Numbered from the stretch's first letter, positions 8,898-18,991 are shown. The stretch is DNA of 64,000 nt from CADEEN01 sp963740395 (GCA_963740395.1 CAVUEP010000001.1:1-64000); one strand, 5' to 3'. Notes: generated by a model not told the origin, from the letters alone. A program made the numbers and translations.

Positions 8898-9270
8898 GGG
8901 GCCGACCTGGTTTCGACGTGGGTTCGGATCCGACGTAGGGCATGCCGAGCACCAGTTCGCTCGTAAATCCACTGGAAACAAAGTAACTGCGAACGATCAA
9001 ACGTACGCACTCGCCGCTTAAAACCGGTGAGCCTCTCAACGGCAGGCCGATGGGCCGGGTTGAAGGTCGCGAGACCAACGACTGAGAGGTCATTCACATC
9101 GGCTGGTGCTGAACCGCGTCATTCGGTTCAGGACGAGATCAAGTGACTGGCTCCGAAAGTAGCGTGCTGCTGCGCGACCTAGGAGTGAGAAAACAAATCA
9201 GTCAGCTACGCATGTAGAACTGCCCGGTGATGGCTTGCGGACGCGGGTTCGATTCCCGCCGGCTCCACCA
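8898..9270 (+). ncRNA. ssrA: Transfer-messenger RNA (tmRNA)
   Basis: Rescues ribosomes stalled on broken mRNAs and tags the product for proteolysis, working with SmpB. The 5' end GGGGCCG pairs with CGGCTCC before the genomically encoded ACCA at 9267-9270. The T-arm reads GGTTCGATTCC, and the tRNA-like domain is complete. The tag frame runs from the resume codon GCG at 8989 to TAA at 9019-9021, giving ANDQTYALAA, with the usual LAA degron end. GC-rich complementary segments downstream of the tag are consistent with the pseudoknots. Length is 373 nucleotides, and the two-part strand order is that of one-piece tmRNA. No integrase is attached to its 3' end. Confidence 0.97.
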
Positions 9271-9307
9271 ATCTTGAACGCGTGTCACGCGCGCCATGCA
9301 CAGATGC

Positions 9308-9325
9308 GCGTGTGCATGCGCACGC
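9308..9325. repeat. Near-perfect 18-base palindrome between ssrA and the AIM24 gene
   Basis: GCGTGTGCATGCGCACGC is an inverted repeat about the central GCATGC with one mismatch. A related TTGTGCATG follows at 9326-9334. It may be a regulator site for the downstream gene or structure in the tmRNA 3' trailer. No family is recognised. The remaining ~180 bases of this gap show no gene. Confidence 0.4.
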
Positions 9326-9451
9326 TTGTGCATGCCGGCTCCTCGCTCTTCTGCGTACGCGCCAATATGTCCAGGCTGCCTGTCGGCGCTTTGGCTGGTC
9401 GGTGCGTTCGCTACCATCGCTGCCTCTGTCTTTTGCAAGGAGCCGAGTTGC

Positions 9452-10273
9452 ATGGCAATGGATGTCGTCGACTACGAGATCAAGGGCGAGGAGTTGCAGT
9501 TCGTCGAGATCGAGCTTGACCCCGGCGAGGCTGCCGTCGGCGAGGCCGGCAGCATGATGTTCATGGAGGCCGGCATCTCGATGGACACGGTCTTCGGCGA
9601 CGGATCAAACGATGGCGGCGCAGGCTTGTTCGGCAAGCTGCTTGGCGCGGGCAAGCGTTTGGTGACCGGAGAGTCACTGTTCACGACGGTCTATACGAAC
9701 GGCGCCGTGCAGAAGCGCAAGGTGGCGTTTGCCGCGCCCTACCCGGGCAGGATCCTGGCAATGGACCTGCGATCGCTCGGTGGCACGCTCATTTGCCAGA
9801 AGGACGCATTCTTGTGCGCTGCACGAGGCGTGTCGCTGGGCATCTTCTTCCAGAAGAAGCTGGGCGTCGGATTCTTCGGTGGCGAGGGCTTCATCATGCA
9901 GAAGCTCGAGGGTAGCGGCCTGGCCTTTGTCCATGCGGGCGGGACCATATTGAAGCGGGAATTGCGGGCGAGCGAGACCCTGATGGTCGACACAGGCTGC
10001 CTCGTGGCGCTCACGCCGACAGTCAACTTCGAGATCCAGTACGTCGGCAAGATCAAGACGGCACTCTTCGGCGGCGAGGGCCTGTTCTTCGCCAAGGTGA
10101 CCGGGCCCGGCACGGTATGGCTGCAGAGCCTGCCGTTCTCTCGCCTGGCCAGCCGCGTGTTCGCCGCGGCGCCGCAGCGCGGCGGCTCACGCGAAGAGGG
10201 CTCCCTGCTCGGCGGTTTCGCCGCAGGTGGGCTGCTCGGTTCGGTGCTCGGCGGCGATGACGCAGACGCATAG
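9452..10273 (+). CDS. AIM24 / TIGR00266 family protein
   Basis: Cytoplasmic beta-rich protein of the AIM24 (DUF124) family, whose bacterial role is unknown; the fold is a tryptophan-RNA-binding-attenuator-like trimer. The 273 residues carry the family pattern, including YEIKGEELQFVEIELDPGE near the start, GGEGFIMQKLEG and AFVHAGG in the core, and FFGGEGLFFAKVTGPG-like glycine turns later. The tail is glycine-rich (GGFAAGGLLGSVLGG). ATG 9452 is chosen because AAGGAG at 9437-9442 stands nine bases upstream. A longer frame reading further upstream has no such site. The end overlaps the next gene by 17 bases. Confidence 0.85.
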   Translation: MAMDVVDYEIKGEELQFVEIELDPGEAAVGEAGSMMFMEAGISMDTVFGDGSNDGGAGLFGKLLGAGKRLVTGESLFTTVYTNGAVQKRKVAFAAPYPGRILAMDLRSLGGTLICQKDAFLCAARGVSLGIFFQKKLGVGFFGGEGFIMQKLEGSGLAFVHAGGTILKRELRASETLMVDTGCLVALTPTVNFEIQYVGKIKTALFGGEGLFFAKVTGPGTVWLQSLPFSRLASRVFAAAPQRGGSREEGSLLGGFAAGGLLGSVLGGDDADA

Positions 10274-11084
10274 CGTCTTGCAGCCCCTGTGCTGGCTGCG
10301 CTTGGCGCTGCTGGTTCTCGCTGCAGGCAGCGCGGTGCCGGCGTCCGCGATCGACGTGCATCTCGAAGCCCTGACCTGGACCGAACTGCGCGACCGCGTT
10401 GCTGCCGGTGCGACAACCGTGCTGGTCCCCATCGGCGGCACCGAGCAGAATGGGCCGCACATGACGCTGGGCAAGCACAACGTGCGCGCGGCAGCTCTTG
10501 CAGCGCGCATTGCCGAACGCCTTGGCAACGCCATTGTCGCGCCCGTGATCGCCTACGTGCCCGAGGGGGCGATCGAGCCGCCGACGCAACACATGCGCTA
10601 TCCCGGCACGATCTCGATCCCGGTGCCGGTGTTCGAGGCCACGCTTGAAGCGGCGGCGCGCAGTCTGAAACGGCATGGGTTGACAGACATCGTGTTCCTC
10701 GGTGACCACGGCGGCTACCGTTCAAGCATCGACCGCGTGACTGCCAAGCTCAATCGAGAGTGGGGCGCCGCCTCAAGAGTGCACGCGCTGCCCGAGTACT
10801 ATCGCGCGGCGCAGGATGACTTCGCGGCCGCGCTCAAGGCGCGCGGATTCGGCGCCGACGAAATTGGCGTGCACGCAGGGTTGGCAGACACGGCGTTGAT
10901 GTTGGCGCTGGACGCGCGCCAAGTGCATATGCAGGCCGCGCTGGCACGTCCCCAGGGCGCGTCGGGCGACGGTGCCACCGGTGACGCGCGCCGCGCGACG
11001 GTCGAGTTGGGGCAGGTCGGCGTCGAGCGCATCGTCGAGGCCTCGGTCGCGGCAATCCGGGCACGCGCGGTCAAACTCAAGTGA
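10257..11084 (+). CDS. Exported creatininase-family protein
   Basis: Member of the creatininase / MftE metal-dependent amidohydrolase fold, substrate unknown. A signal peptide (about residues 1-24, ending VPASA) puts it in the periplasm, unlike creatininase itself. The usual metal-site motif E-x-H-G-P-H is here GTEQNGPH, and the second motif is LGDHGGY instead of NGHGGN, so ligand residues are altered as in a recognisable proteobacterial subfamily. ATG 10257 gives the signal peptide and overlaps the AIM24 gene by 17 bases; an in-frame ATG 30 bases upstream is less likely. The beta-propeller gene follows after 37 bases and is also exported, so the two may share a periplasmic task. That link is inference. 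Confidence 0.75.
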   Translation: MTQTHSVLQPLCWLRLALLVLAAGSAVPASAIDVHLEALTWTELRDRVAAGATTVLVPIGGTEQNGPHMTLGKHNVRAAALAARIAERLGNAIVAPVIAYVPEGAIEPPTQHMRYPGTISIPVPVFEATLEAAARSLKRHGLTDIVFLGDHGGYRSSIDRVTAKLNREWGAASRVHALPEYYRAAQDDFAAALKARGFGADEIGVHAGLADTALMLALDARQVHMQAALARPQGASGDGATGDARRATVELGQVGVERIVEASVAAIRARAVKLK

Positions 11085-11121
11085 GTGGCGTAACGATCGA
11101 TATATGGATGGAGCCGTTCGA

Positions 11122-12432
11122 ATGAGTGCGAGCCAGATGAACGTGATGGGTGGAGTTGCCGCGTTGGCGCTGGTCGTTGGCTTGTTGGCGTGGGGCTTGC
11201 AGGGCAACATCGCCGTTGCGCAACAGGCATCGGCCGCCCCCTCCGCGGCGCCCACGGCCACTGCGGTCCCGACGGTCCCAGGCATGCCGCCTGTCGTCGA
11301 TGCACACAATGTCTACAGCGAAACCGCGGCCGGCAAGATCAGCCCGGTATTGGCGGGCGACTTGGCGCGCATTTACGTACCCAACCTGCGTGGCCATGAT
11401 GTGCATGTGGTCGACCCGGCGACGATGAAGGTCGTCGATCGGTTCAAGGTGGGGTACAGCCCGCAGCATGTGGTGCCCTCGTGGGATCTGCGAACCCTGT
11501 GGGTCACGAACAATGCCGAGCGCCGTACCGATGGCAGCCTGACGCCGATCGATCCCCGAACCGGCAAGCCCGGTCCCGCGATCGAGGTCGACAATCCGTA
11601 CAACATGTACTTCACGCCCGACGGCAAGTCGGCGGTCGTGGTGGCCGAGGCACGCAAGCGGCTCGACTTCCGTGACCCGAAGACCATGGCACTGCAATAC
11701 TCGATCGAGGTGCCCGGCTGTCCCGGTGTGAATCACGCCGACTTCTCGATCGATGGCCGTTTTGCGATCTTCACCTGCGAGTTTGCTGGCACCTTGGCCA
11801 AGATCGACCTGGTCGAGCGCAAGGTCACGGGCTACCTGAAGTTGTCGATGCCCGCCCGACGGTTCAAGGAGGTGCCCGGCGCGCCGCGTGTCAAGCCGGG
11901 CCAGGTGTGGGAACCGGGCGAGACCGAGGCCTGCACGGTCACGACGGGCATGCCGCAGGACATTCGCATCTCCCCTGACGGCAAGCGCTTCTATGTTGCT
12001 GACATGCATGCTGATGGCGTGCACATCATCGACGGCGATTCGTTCACGCAGCGCGGATTCATTCCGACCGGCCTGGGTGCCCACGGTCTGTACCCAAGCC
12101 GCGACGGCAGGCTGCTGTACGTCGCCAACCGCGGGTCGCACAAGATCCATGGATCGCCCAAGGGCAATGGCGGTGTGGCGGTGATCGACTTCGCGACGGA
12201 GAAGGTGGTTTCTCGCTGGGGCGTGCCGGGCGGGGGTAGCCCCGACATGGGCAACATCAGCGCGGACGGCAAGTACCTGTGGCTGGCCGCAAGATACGAC
12301 GACGTGATCTACCGCTTCGAAACGGCCACGGGTGATGTGGCGCAAGTCAAGGTCGGCGCCGAGCCTCATGGCCTGACCGTCTGGCCGCAGCCGGGGCGCT
12401 ACTCGCTCGGCCACACCGGCAATCTGCGCTGA
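11122..12432 (+). CDS. Exported YVTN-type beta-propeller protein
   Basis: Periplasmic or membrane-anchored repeat protein of about 436 residues. The N-terminus has a hydrophobic segment (GGVAALALVVGLLAWGL), then an alanine/proline spacer, then repeated propeller blades with signatures such as RIYVPNLRGHDVHVVDP, TPDGKSAVVVAEA, SPDGKRFYVADM and GRLLYVANRGSHK. These resemble the cytochrome-d1/YVTN family, but no haem-binding CxxCH is present. ATG 11122 has GGAG at 11110-11113, eight bases upstream. An ATG at 11104 is the alternative. Several such propellers accompany quinoprotein or c-type redox systems. No redox partner is visible here except the neighbouring creatininase-like gene. Confidence 0.75.
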   Translation: MSASQMNVMGGVAALALVVGLLAWGLQGNIAVAQQASAAPSAAPTATAVPTVPGMPPVVDAHNVYSETAAGKISPVLAGDLARIYVPNLRGHDVHVVDPATMKVVDRFKVGYSPQHVVPSWDLRTLWVTNNAERRTDGSLTPIDPRTGKPGPAIEVDNPYNMYFTPDGKSAVVVAEARKRLDFRDPKTMALQYSIEVPGCPGVNHADFSIDGRFAIFTCEFAGTLAKIDLVERKVTGYLKLSMPARRFKEVPGAPRVKPGQVWEPGETEACTVTTGMPQDIRISPDGKRFYVADMHADGVHIIDGDSFTQRGFIPTGLGAHGLYPSRDGRLLYVANRGSHKIHGSPKGNGGVAVIDFATEKVVSRWGVPGGGSPDMGNISADGKYLWLAARYDDVIYRFETATGDVAQVKVGAEPHGLTVWPQPGRYSLGHTGNLR

Positions 12433-12451
12433 GCCCGTTGGATATGTGGGC

Positions 12452-13285
12452 ATGAACCCGGTGCTTGACGCCTTCTGGCGCGCCGCGGCCTACTGCATGC
12501 TGCCACGCGTGATGCTGCTGTCGTTGGCGCCCCTGCTGCTCGCAGGCGGCACGACATTGGCGCTGAGTTATTTCTTCTGGGAGCCTGGCGTCGCCGGCAT
12601 GCGGGCGCTTCTTGAGGGGTGGGCGCTGATCGAGACGATTCTCAAATGGCTGGAAGCCGTCGGCGCTGGTGGACTGCGCGCGCTGATCGGACCCCTGGTC
12701 GTGGTCGTGTTGGCATTGCCGGTCATCATGGCGCTGTCTTTGCTGCTGGTGGCGCTGTTCATGGTGCCAGCGCTGGTGACGCTGGTGGCCAAGCGGCGGT
12801 TCGTGCAGCTCGAAGCGCGGCAAGGCGCGGCGTTCTGGCAGTCGGCATTGTGGTCGCTGGGTTGCACCGGTGTGGCCCTGCTGGCGCTGGGCTTGAGCCT
12901 CCCGCTCTGGTTCGTGCCACCGCTGGTGCTGATCCTGCCGCCTCTGATCTGGGGCTGGCTGACCTGCCGCGTGATGGCGTTTGACGTGCTGGCCGAGCAC
13001 GCCAGCGCGGAGGAGCGCCGTGCCATCCTGCGCAGGCACCGCTGGCCGCTGTTGGTGATCGGCGTGGTGTGTGGCTACCTCGGTGCGGCGCCAGCACTGC
13101 TGTGGGCACTCGGCGCCGCCACCCTGGTGCTGGCGCCGCTGCTGGTGCTGGTGTCGGTGTGGCTGAACACCTTGGTATTCGCGTTCGCCGCACTATGGTT
13201 CGCGCATTACGCGCTGGCGGCGCTGCAGCAGACGCGCTCCAATGCGGCGACGCCGGTCGCGCCCACCATGAGGGCCCTGTCATGA
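12452..13285 (+). CDS. EI24-domain (CysZ-like) integral membrane protein
   Basis: Inner-membrane protein of about 277 residues with four to six hydrophobic helices (for example VMLLSLAPLLLAGG, LVVVVLALPVIMALSLLL, LWFVPPLVLILPPLIWGWL, and a long C-terminal pair). Arrangement and the LIWGWLTCRVMAFDVLAEHA segment fit the EI24/CysZ family, whose best-known member conducts sulfate, but in this lineage the function is not established. An upstream in-frame GTG at 12446 is possible; ATG 12452 is preferred. The stop overlaps the next start by four bases (ATGA), so it is probably coupled with the molybdopterin-binding protein. Confidence 0.75.
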   Translation: MNPVLDAFWRAAAYCMLPRVMLLSLAPLLLAGGTTLALSYFFWEPGVAGMRALLEGWALIETILKWLEAVGAGGLRALIGPLVVVVLALPVIMALSLLLVALFMVPALVTLVAKRRFVQLEARQGAAFWQSALWSLGCTGVALLALGLSLPLWFVPPLVLILPPLIWGWLTCRVMAFDVLAEHASAEERRAILRRHRWPLLVIGVVCGYLGAAPALLWALGAATLVLAPLLVLVSVWLNTLVFAFAALWFAHYALAALQQTRSNAATPVAPTMRALS

Positions 13286-14076
13286 ATTTCGGCTTGATCA
13301 TCGTCGGCGACGAGATCCTTTCGGGCAAGCGCCAGGACAAGCACCTGCCCAAGGTGATCGAGTTGCTCACTGCGCGCGGACTGGCCCTGGCCTGGGCGCG
13401 CTATGTCGGCGACGATCGCGCGCTGATCACGGAAGCGCTGCACCATGCTTTCGCCAGCGCCGACGCCGTGTTCTGCTGCGGCGGCATCGGCGCGACGCCG
13501 GACGACCATACGCGCCAATGTGCCGCCGCAGCGCTGGGCGTCGAACTCGCGTTGCACCCGCAGGCCAAGATACTGATCACGCAACGCATGCAGGATGTCG
13601 CCGCCGAGCGTGGCGTTGCGTTCGAGCCTGACGCACCCGACAACATCCATCGCCTGAACATGGGTGTGTTCCCGGTGGGCGCGCAACTCATCGGCAATCC
13701 GTACAACAAGATCCCTGGTTTCTCGCTGGGCGAGGTGCACTTCGTGCCGGGCTTTCCCGTGATGGCGCACCCGATGATCGAAACGTTGCTCGACACTCGC
13801 TACCGCCCGCTGCACGGTACGTTGCGCGAAGCCGAGCGCTCGGTCATCGTCTACGGCGCGATGGAAGCGACGCTGACGCCTCTGATGCATGCGATCGAGC
13901 GTGATCACGCCGGGGTTCGCGTGTTCAGTCTGCCCAGCGTCGACCATCCGGTGCACGGTAAGCACATCGAACTGGGCGTCAAGGGACGCGAGACCTTGCT
14001 GCCGGCCGCGTATACGGCGTTGCTTGAGGGTTTGGCGGCCTTGGGCGCAAGAACAGGCCCCGAACTGGTGCGTTAG
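13282..14076 (+). CDS. Molybdopterin-binding domain protein (MoaB/Mog/CinA N-terminal type)
   Basis: Cytoplasmic protein of 264 residues with the MoCF_biosynth fold. The hallmark is at the N-terminus: GLIIVGDEILSGKRQDKHLP, then the glycine/aspartate loop VFCCGGIGATPDDHTRQ. It corresponds to the N-terminal domain of CinA without the amidohydrolase (PncC) domain. A direct role in molybdenum-cofactor synthesis is not certain, and many such stand-alone proteins are annotated only by domain. The frame is coupled to the upstream EI24 gene by ATGA overlap. It is the last gene before the glnA regulatory region. Confidence 0.85.
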   Translation: MNFGLIIVGDEILSGKRQDKHLPKVIELLTARGLALAWARYVGDDRALITEALHHAFASADAVFCCGGIGATPDDHTRQCAAAALGVELALHPQAKILITQRMQDVAAERGVAFEPDAPDNIHRLNMGVFPVGAQLIGNPYNKIPGFSLGEVHFVPGFPVMAHPMIETLLDTRYRPLHGTLREAERSVIVYGAMEATLTPLMHAIERDHAGVRVFSLPSVDHPVHGKHIELGVKGRETLLPAAYTALLEGLAALGARTGPELVR

Positions 14077-14168
14077 GGTGGGCTAAGGCGCCCCGCGATG
14101 GTGCCGTCCGGCGCCTTGAAATGGGGCGTTTCTCCACTTTGCAGGGGGCCAGCGCATGCACCAGTCGC

Positions 14169-14184
14169 TGGCATGGTTTCTGCT
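14169..14184 (+). promoter_or_regulatory. Sigma-54 (RpoN) promoter of glnA
   Basis: TGGCATGGTTTCTGCT has GG and GC separated by exactly ten bases and fits the consensus TGGCAYGNNNNYTGCW at every specified position. It lies about 100 bases before the glnA start, in the only sizeable gap upstream of it. The nitrogen regulator NtrC that would activate it is encoded three genes downstream. A GGCGCC-N7-GGTGCC dyad at 14087-14105, about 64 bases upstream of the -24 element, is a weak candidate NtrC site. Confidence 0.75.
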
Positions 14185-14282
14185 ACATTGAATTGCGCCT
14201 GCTTGCGCAATCGGTTGCCCTGATCCGACCGGTGCGCAGGGCCGCTTCCCCTATCCCCCCAGCCCCTGCCAGGAGAGCCCTG

Positions 14283-15701
14283 ATGGCCAGCAAGACCGTT
14301 GCCGACGTAATGAAGATGGTGAAGGACAACGAGATCAAGTTCGTTGACTTCCGCTTCACAGACACGCGTGGCAAAGAACAACACGTGACCGTGCCCGTGT
14401 CGCATTTCGATGAAGACAAGTTCAGCGACGGCCATGCCTTCGACGGCTCGTCGATTGCCGGCTGGAAAGGCATCGAAGCCTCCGACATGCTGTTGATGCC
14501 CGACCCGAATACCGCCAACGTCGACCCCTTCTTCGAAGAGCCGACGATCATCCTGACCTGCGACGTGCTCGAGCCTGGCGACGGCAAGCCCTACGAGCGT
14601 GACCCTCGCTCGCTGGCACGTCGCGCCGAGGCCTACCTCAAGAGCAGCGGCATCGGCGACACCGCCTACTTCGGCCCGGAGCCCGAGTTCTTCGTCTTCG
14701 ATAGCGTGCGCTGGAACGCCGACATGTCCGGTTGCTTCTCTAAGATCGAGAGCGAAGAGGCGGCCTGGAACAGCGGCAAGGACTACGAACAGGGCAACTC
14801 GGGCATGCGTCCGGGCGTCAAGGGCGGCTACTTTCCGGTTCCTCCCGTCGACAGCTTCCAGGACATGCGCTCCGAAATGTGCCTGCTGCTCGAGCAGCTC
14901 GGCATTCCGGTCGAAGTGCACCACCACGAAGTCGCCACCGCGGGCCAGATGGAGCTCGGCACCCGCTTCAGCACGCTCGTGCAGCGCGCCGACTGGCTGC
15001 AACTGCAGAAATACGTGGTCCTCAACGTGGCGCATGCCTACGGCAAGACGGCCACCTTCATGCCCAAGCCGATCGTCGGCGACAACGGCAGCGGCATGCA
15101 TGTGCACCAAAGCGTCTGGAAGGACGGCAAGAACCTGTTTGCCGGCGACGGCTACGCGGGCTTGTCGGAGTTCGCGCTCTACTACATCGGCGGCATCATC
15201 AAGCACGCCCGTGCGCTGAACGCCATCACCAACCCGGGCACCAACAGCTACAAGCGCCTCGTACCTGGCTTCGAGGCGCCGGTCAAGCTGGCCTACAGCT
15301 CGCGCAACCGCTCGGCGTCGATCCGCATTCCGTATGTGGCCAATCCCAAGGGTCGCCGCATCGAGGCGCGCTTTCCCGACCCGCTGATGAACCCGTACCT
15401 GGGCTTCTCCGCGCTCCTGATGGCCGGTCTGGACGGCGTCGAGAACAAGATTCACCCGGGCGAGGCCGCCAGCAAGGACCTGTACCACCTGCCGCCGGAA
15501 GAGGACGCGAAGATCCCGACCGTCTGCCACAGCCTGGACCAGGCGCTCGACTACCTGGACAAGGATCGCGCGTTCCTGACCAAGGGGGGCGTCTTCACCG
15601 ATACCTACCTGGACGCCTATATCGAGTTGAAGATGCAGGAGGTCACGCGTTTCCGCATGACCACGCACCCGATCGAATTCGACATGTACTACGCGGCCTG
15701 A
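14283..15701 (+). CDS. glnA: Glutamine synthetase, type I (GSI-beta)
   Basis: ATP-dependent ligation of ammonia to glutamate, the entry point of nitrogen assimilation, as a dodecamer. The 472 residues are full length. The beta-Grasp signature FDGSSIAGWKGI lies near residues 52-63, and the ATP-binding KPIVGDNGSGMHVHQSVWK follows. The glutamate-side region contains NPGTNSYKRLVPG, and the adenylylation tyrosine is Tyr401 in KDLYHLPPEE, so control by GlnE is expected. AGGAGA at 14271-14276 precedes the ATG by 6 bases. A sigma-54 promoter upstream and a strong terminator downstream make it largely its own transcript, with ntrB-ntrC behind it. Confidence 0.98.
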   Translation: MASKTVADVMKMVKDNEIKFVDFRFTDTRGKEQHVTVPVSHFDEDKFSDGHAFDGSSIAGWKGIEASDMLLMPDPNTANVDPFFEEPTIILTCDVLEPGDGKPYERDPRSLARRAEAYLKSSGIGDTAYFGPEPEFFVFDSVRWNADMSGCFSKIESEEAAWNSGKDYEQGNSGMRPGVKGGYFPVPPVDSFQDMRSEMCLLLEQLGIPVEVHHHEVATAGQMELGTRFSTLVQRADWLQLQKYVVLNVAHAYGKTATFMPKPIVGDNGSGMHVHQSVWKDGKNLFAGDGYAGLSEFALYYIGGIIKHARALNAITNPGTNSYKRLVPGFEAPVKLAYSSRNRSASIRIPYVANPKGRRIEARFPDPLMNPYLGFSALLMAGLDGVENKIHPGEAASKDLYHLPPEEDAKIPTVCHSLDQALDYLDKDRAFLTKGGVFTDTYLDAYIELKMQEVTRFRMTTHPIEFDMYYAA

Positions 15702-15735
15702 GCGGCCGTTTCCGACCAATTGGTCACGAGGCGGG

Positions 15736-15760
15736 GGGGTGGCGCGAGCCACCCCTTTTT
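15736..15760 (+). terminator. Rho-independent terminator after glnA
   Basis: GGGGTGGC and GCCACCCC pair perfectly over eight bases around a GCGA tetraloop, followed by TTTTT at 15756-15760. It stands 34 bases after the glnA stop and before the DUF4124-type gene, so ntrB-ntrC read-through from glnA is limited. Confidence 0.9.
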
Positions 15761-15793
15761 CTTGTGCACCAACCCTGGGCCACAATGCGTTGA

Positions 15794-16318
15794 ATGGCCA
15801 TGAACAATCCCCTCGCAACGAAGCTCGGAGTTGGCGTCCTGCTGTGCAGTGCGGTTGCGGCTGCCTGGGCGCAGACCGGGACGGTCTACCGCTGCCCCGG
15901 GCCGCCGGTGCTCTACACCGATCAGATCACGCCCCAGCAAGCCAAGGAGCGTGACTGCCGCACGATCGAGGGCGCCCCGATCACGGTGGTGTCGCCGCCC
16001 AAGCCGCGGCCCGTGGCGGCGACGCAGCCGCGCGAGGGCCGAGGCGAGGGCGAGGGCAAGGTCGAGGCCCGCGACCAGCGTGTCCGCGACAGCGACGCAC
16101 GCAAGATCCTGGAGGTCGAGCTCAGACGCGAGGAAGCCAAGCTGGCCGAGCTGCAGAAGGAGTTCAACAACGGCACGCCCGAGCGTCAGGGCGGTGAGCA
16201 GAATTATCAGAAGTATCTGGACCGCGTCGAGCAAATGAAGGCGGCGCTCGAGCGCAAGCAGAGCGACGTCGCGGCCCTGAAGCGGGAATTGGCCAAGCTA
16301 CCGGCGCCCAAGGAATAG
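15794..16318 (+). CDS. Exported DUF4124-like coiled-coil protein
   Basis: Unknown function. The N-terminus is a signal peptide (about 27 residues, AAAWAQ). The short domain VYRCPGPPVLYTDQITPQQAKERDCRTIEG has the cysteine pattern of DUF4124-type domains. A proline/arginine-rich spacer comes next, then a charged helical C-terminus with heptad-like spacing (about residues 95-170). The product is presumably periplasmic. Such a gene is regularly found between glnA and ntrB in Burkholderiales, but a role in nitrogen control has not been shown to my knowledge. Two ATG codons two residues apart could serve as start. Only two bases separate its stop from ntrB. Confidence 0.7.
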   Translation: MAMNNPLATKLGVGVLLCSAVAAAWAQTGTVYRCPGPPVLYTDQITPQQAKERDCRTIEGAPITVVSPPKPRPVAATQPREGRGEGEGKVEARDQRVRDSDARKILEVELRREEAKLAELQKEFNNGTPERQGGEQNYQKYLDRVEQMKAALERKQSDVAALKRELAKLPAPKE

Positions 16319-16320
16319 GC

Positions 16321-17424
16321 ATGCTCGAGAAGGGCCCGGTCGACTCGACCGCCGTCCCGCTGGCTGCCTTCGATCTGCTCGCCACCATGGTGGCCATCGT
16401 GCGCGCCGACGGCCATTGCCTGCACGCCAATGCCGCCTTCGAGAACCTGTTGGGCGTCGCGCGTCGTGCGCTGCTGGGTACCGAGCTGCCCGATTGGCTG
16501 GCCGACCCGCTGCCGCTGCGGGAGACTTTGGCCGCCGTGAGCGCCAACCGCATCGCCAGCGGCCGCTTTGACGCCCTGTTGCGTCGACCGGCCGCGGCGC
16601 AGCACGATCTGCTGCCGGTGCACGTGATCGTCAACCAGACCGACGACGCCGATCGGGTGTTGGTCGAGATGATCGAGATCGAGCAGCAGACGCGCCAGGA
16701 CCGCGAAGAACGCACCCAGGGCCAGGCGCAAGCCAACAAGGAGCTCATTCGCAACCTGGCCCATGAGATCAAGAACCCGTTGGGCGGCATTCGCGGCGCG
16801 GCGCAACTGCTGGGCATGGAACTCGAGAGCCGATGGGGCGAGCGGCGCGAACTCACCGAGTACACGCAGGTCATCATTGCCGAGGCCGATCGCCTGCAGC
16901 TGCTCGTCGACCGCCTGCTGGCGCCACACCGGCGCGCCCCGGTCGTGGCCGACGTCAACATCCATGAGGTCTGCGAGCGCGTGCGCTCGCTGGTGCTGGC
17001 CGAGTACCCGCGCGGACTCGTGCTGAGGCGCGACTACGACACGTCGATCCCGGAGTTCCGCGGCGACCGGGAGCAGCTGATCCAGGCGGTCCTGAATATC
17101 GCCCACAACGCGGCGCAGGCGCTGGCGGAACGGATCGCGGCGGGCGATGCCGAGTTGACTCTGCGCACCCGCGTCGCCCGACAGGTGACGATCGGCAAGC
17201 TGCGTTGGCGCCTGGCACTCGAATTGCATGTGGAGGACAACGGGCCCGGCGTGCCCGAGGCCATTCGTGAGCGCATCTTCTTTCCGCTGGTGACAGGGCG
17301 AGAGGGCGGTTCGGGCCTCGGGCTGACCCTGGCCCAGACCTTTGTCCAACAACACCAGGGCACGATCGAAGTGGCGAGTGAACCGGGCCATACCGTGTTC
17401 ACGATCCTGATTCCCTTGCCCTGA
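16321..17424 (+). CDS. glnL: Nitrogen regulation sensor histidine kinase NtrB (NRII)
   Basis: Cytoplasmic kinase/phosphatase that phosphorylates NtrC under nitrogen limitation and is held back by the PII protein. In 367 residues an N-terminal PAS domain (about 15-115) precedes the dimerisation/phosphoacceptor helix with His148 in NLAHEIKNPLGG. The ATPase domain carries the N box (NIAHNAAQAL), the G1 motif VEDNGPGVP and the G2 motif GGSGLGLTLAQ. There are no membrane segments, as expected for NtrB. It follows the DUF4124-type gene by two bases, and ntrC follows after 16 bases, forming the two-component operon. Confidence 0.95.
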   Translation: MLEKGPVDSTAVPLAAFDLLATMVAIVRADGHCLHANAAFENLLGVARRALLGTELPDWLADPLPLRETLAAVSANRIASGRFDALLRRPAAAQHDLLPVHVIVNQTDDADRVLVEMIEIEQQTRQDREERTQGQAQANKELIRNLAHEIKNPLGGIRGAAQLLGMELESRWGERRELTEYTQVIIAEADRLQLLVDRLLAPHRRAPVVADVNIHEVCERVRSLVLAEYPRGLVLRRDYDTSIPEFRGDREQLIQAVLNIAHNAAQALAERIAAGDAELTLRTRVARQVTIGKLRWRLALELHVEDNGPGVPEAIRERIFFPLVTGREGGSGLGLTLAQTFVQQHQGTIEVASEPGHTVFTILIPLP

Positions 17425-17440
17425 CAGAACTGCACCTGCC

Positions 17441-18913
<1,473 letters not shown>

Positions 18914-18991
18914 CGCGTCCGCGCTGCAAGGCGCCTCAGCGGCGCCATACGAAATCGGCCACTTTGCCGGCTGCCGCACGTTCGCATGCGC

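Noticed and set aside
9240..9452. Integration site at the 3' end of tmRNA
   Set aside because: No integrase, direct repeat of the tmRNA end or phage-like gene follows; core-type genes continue.
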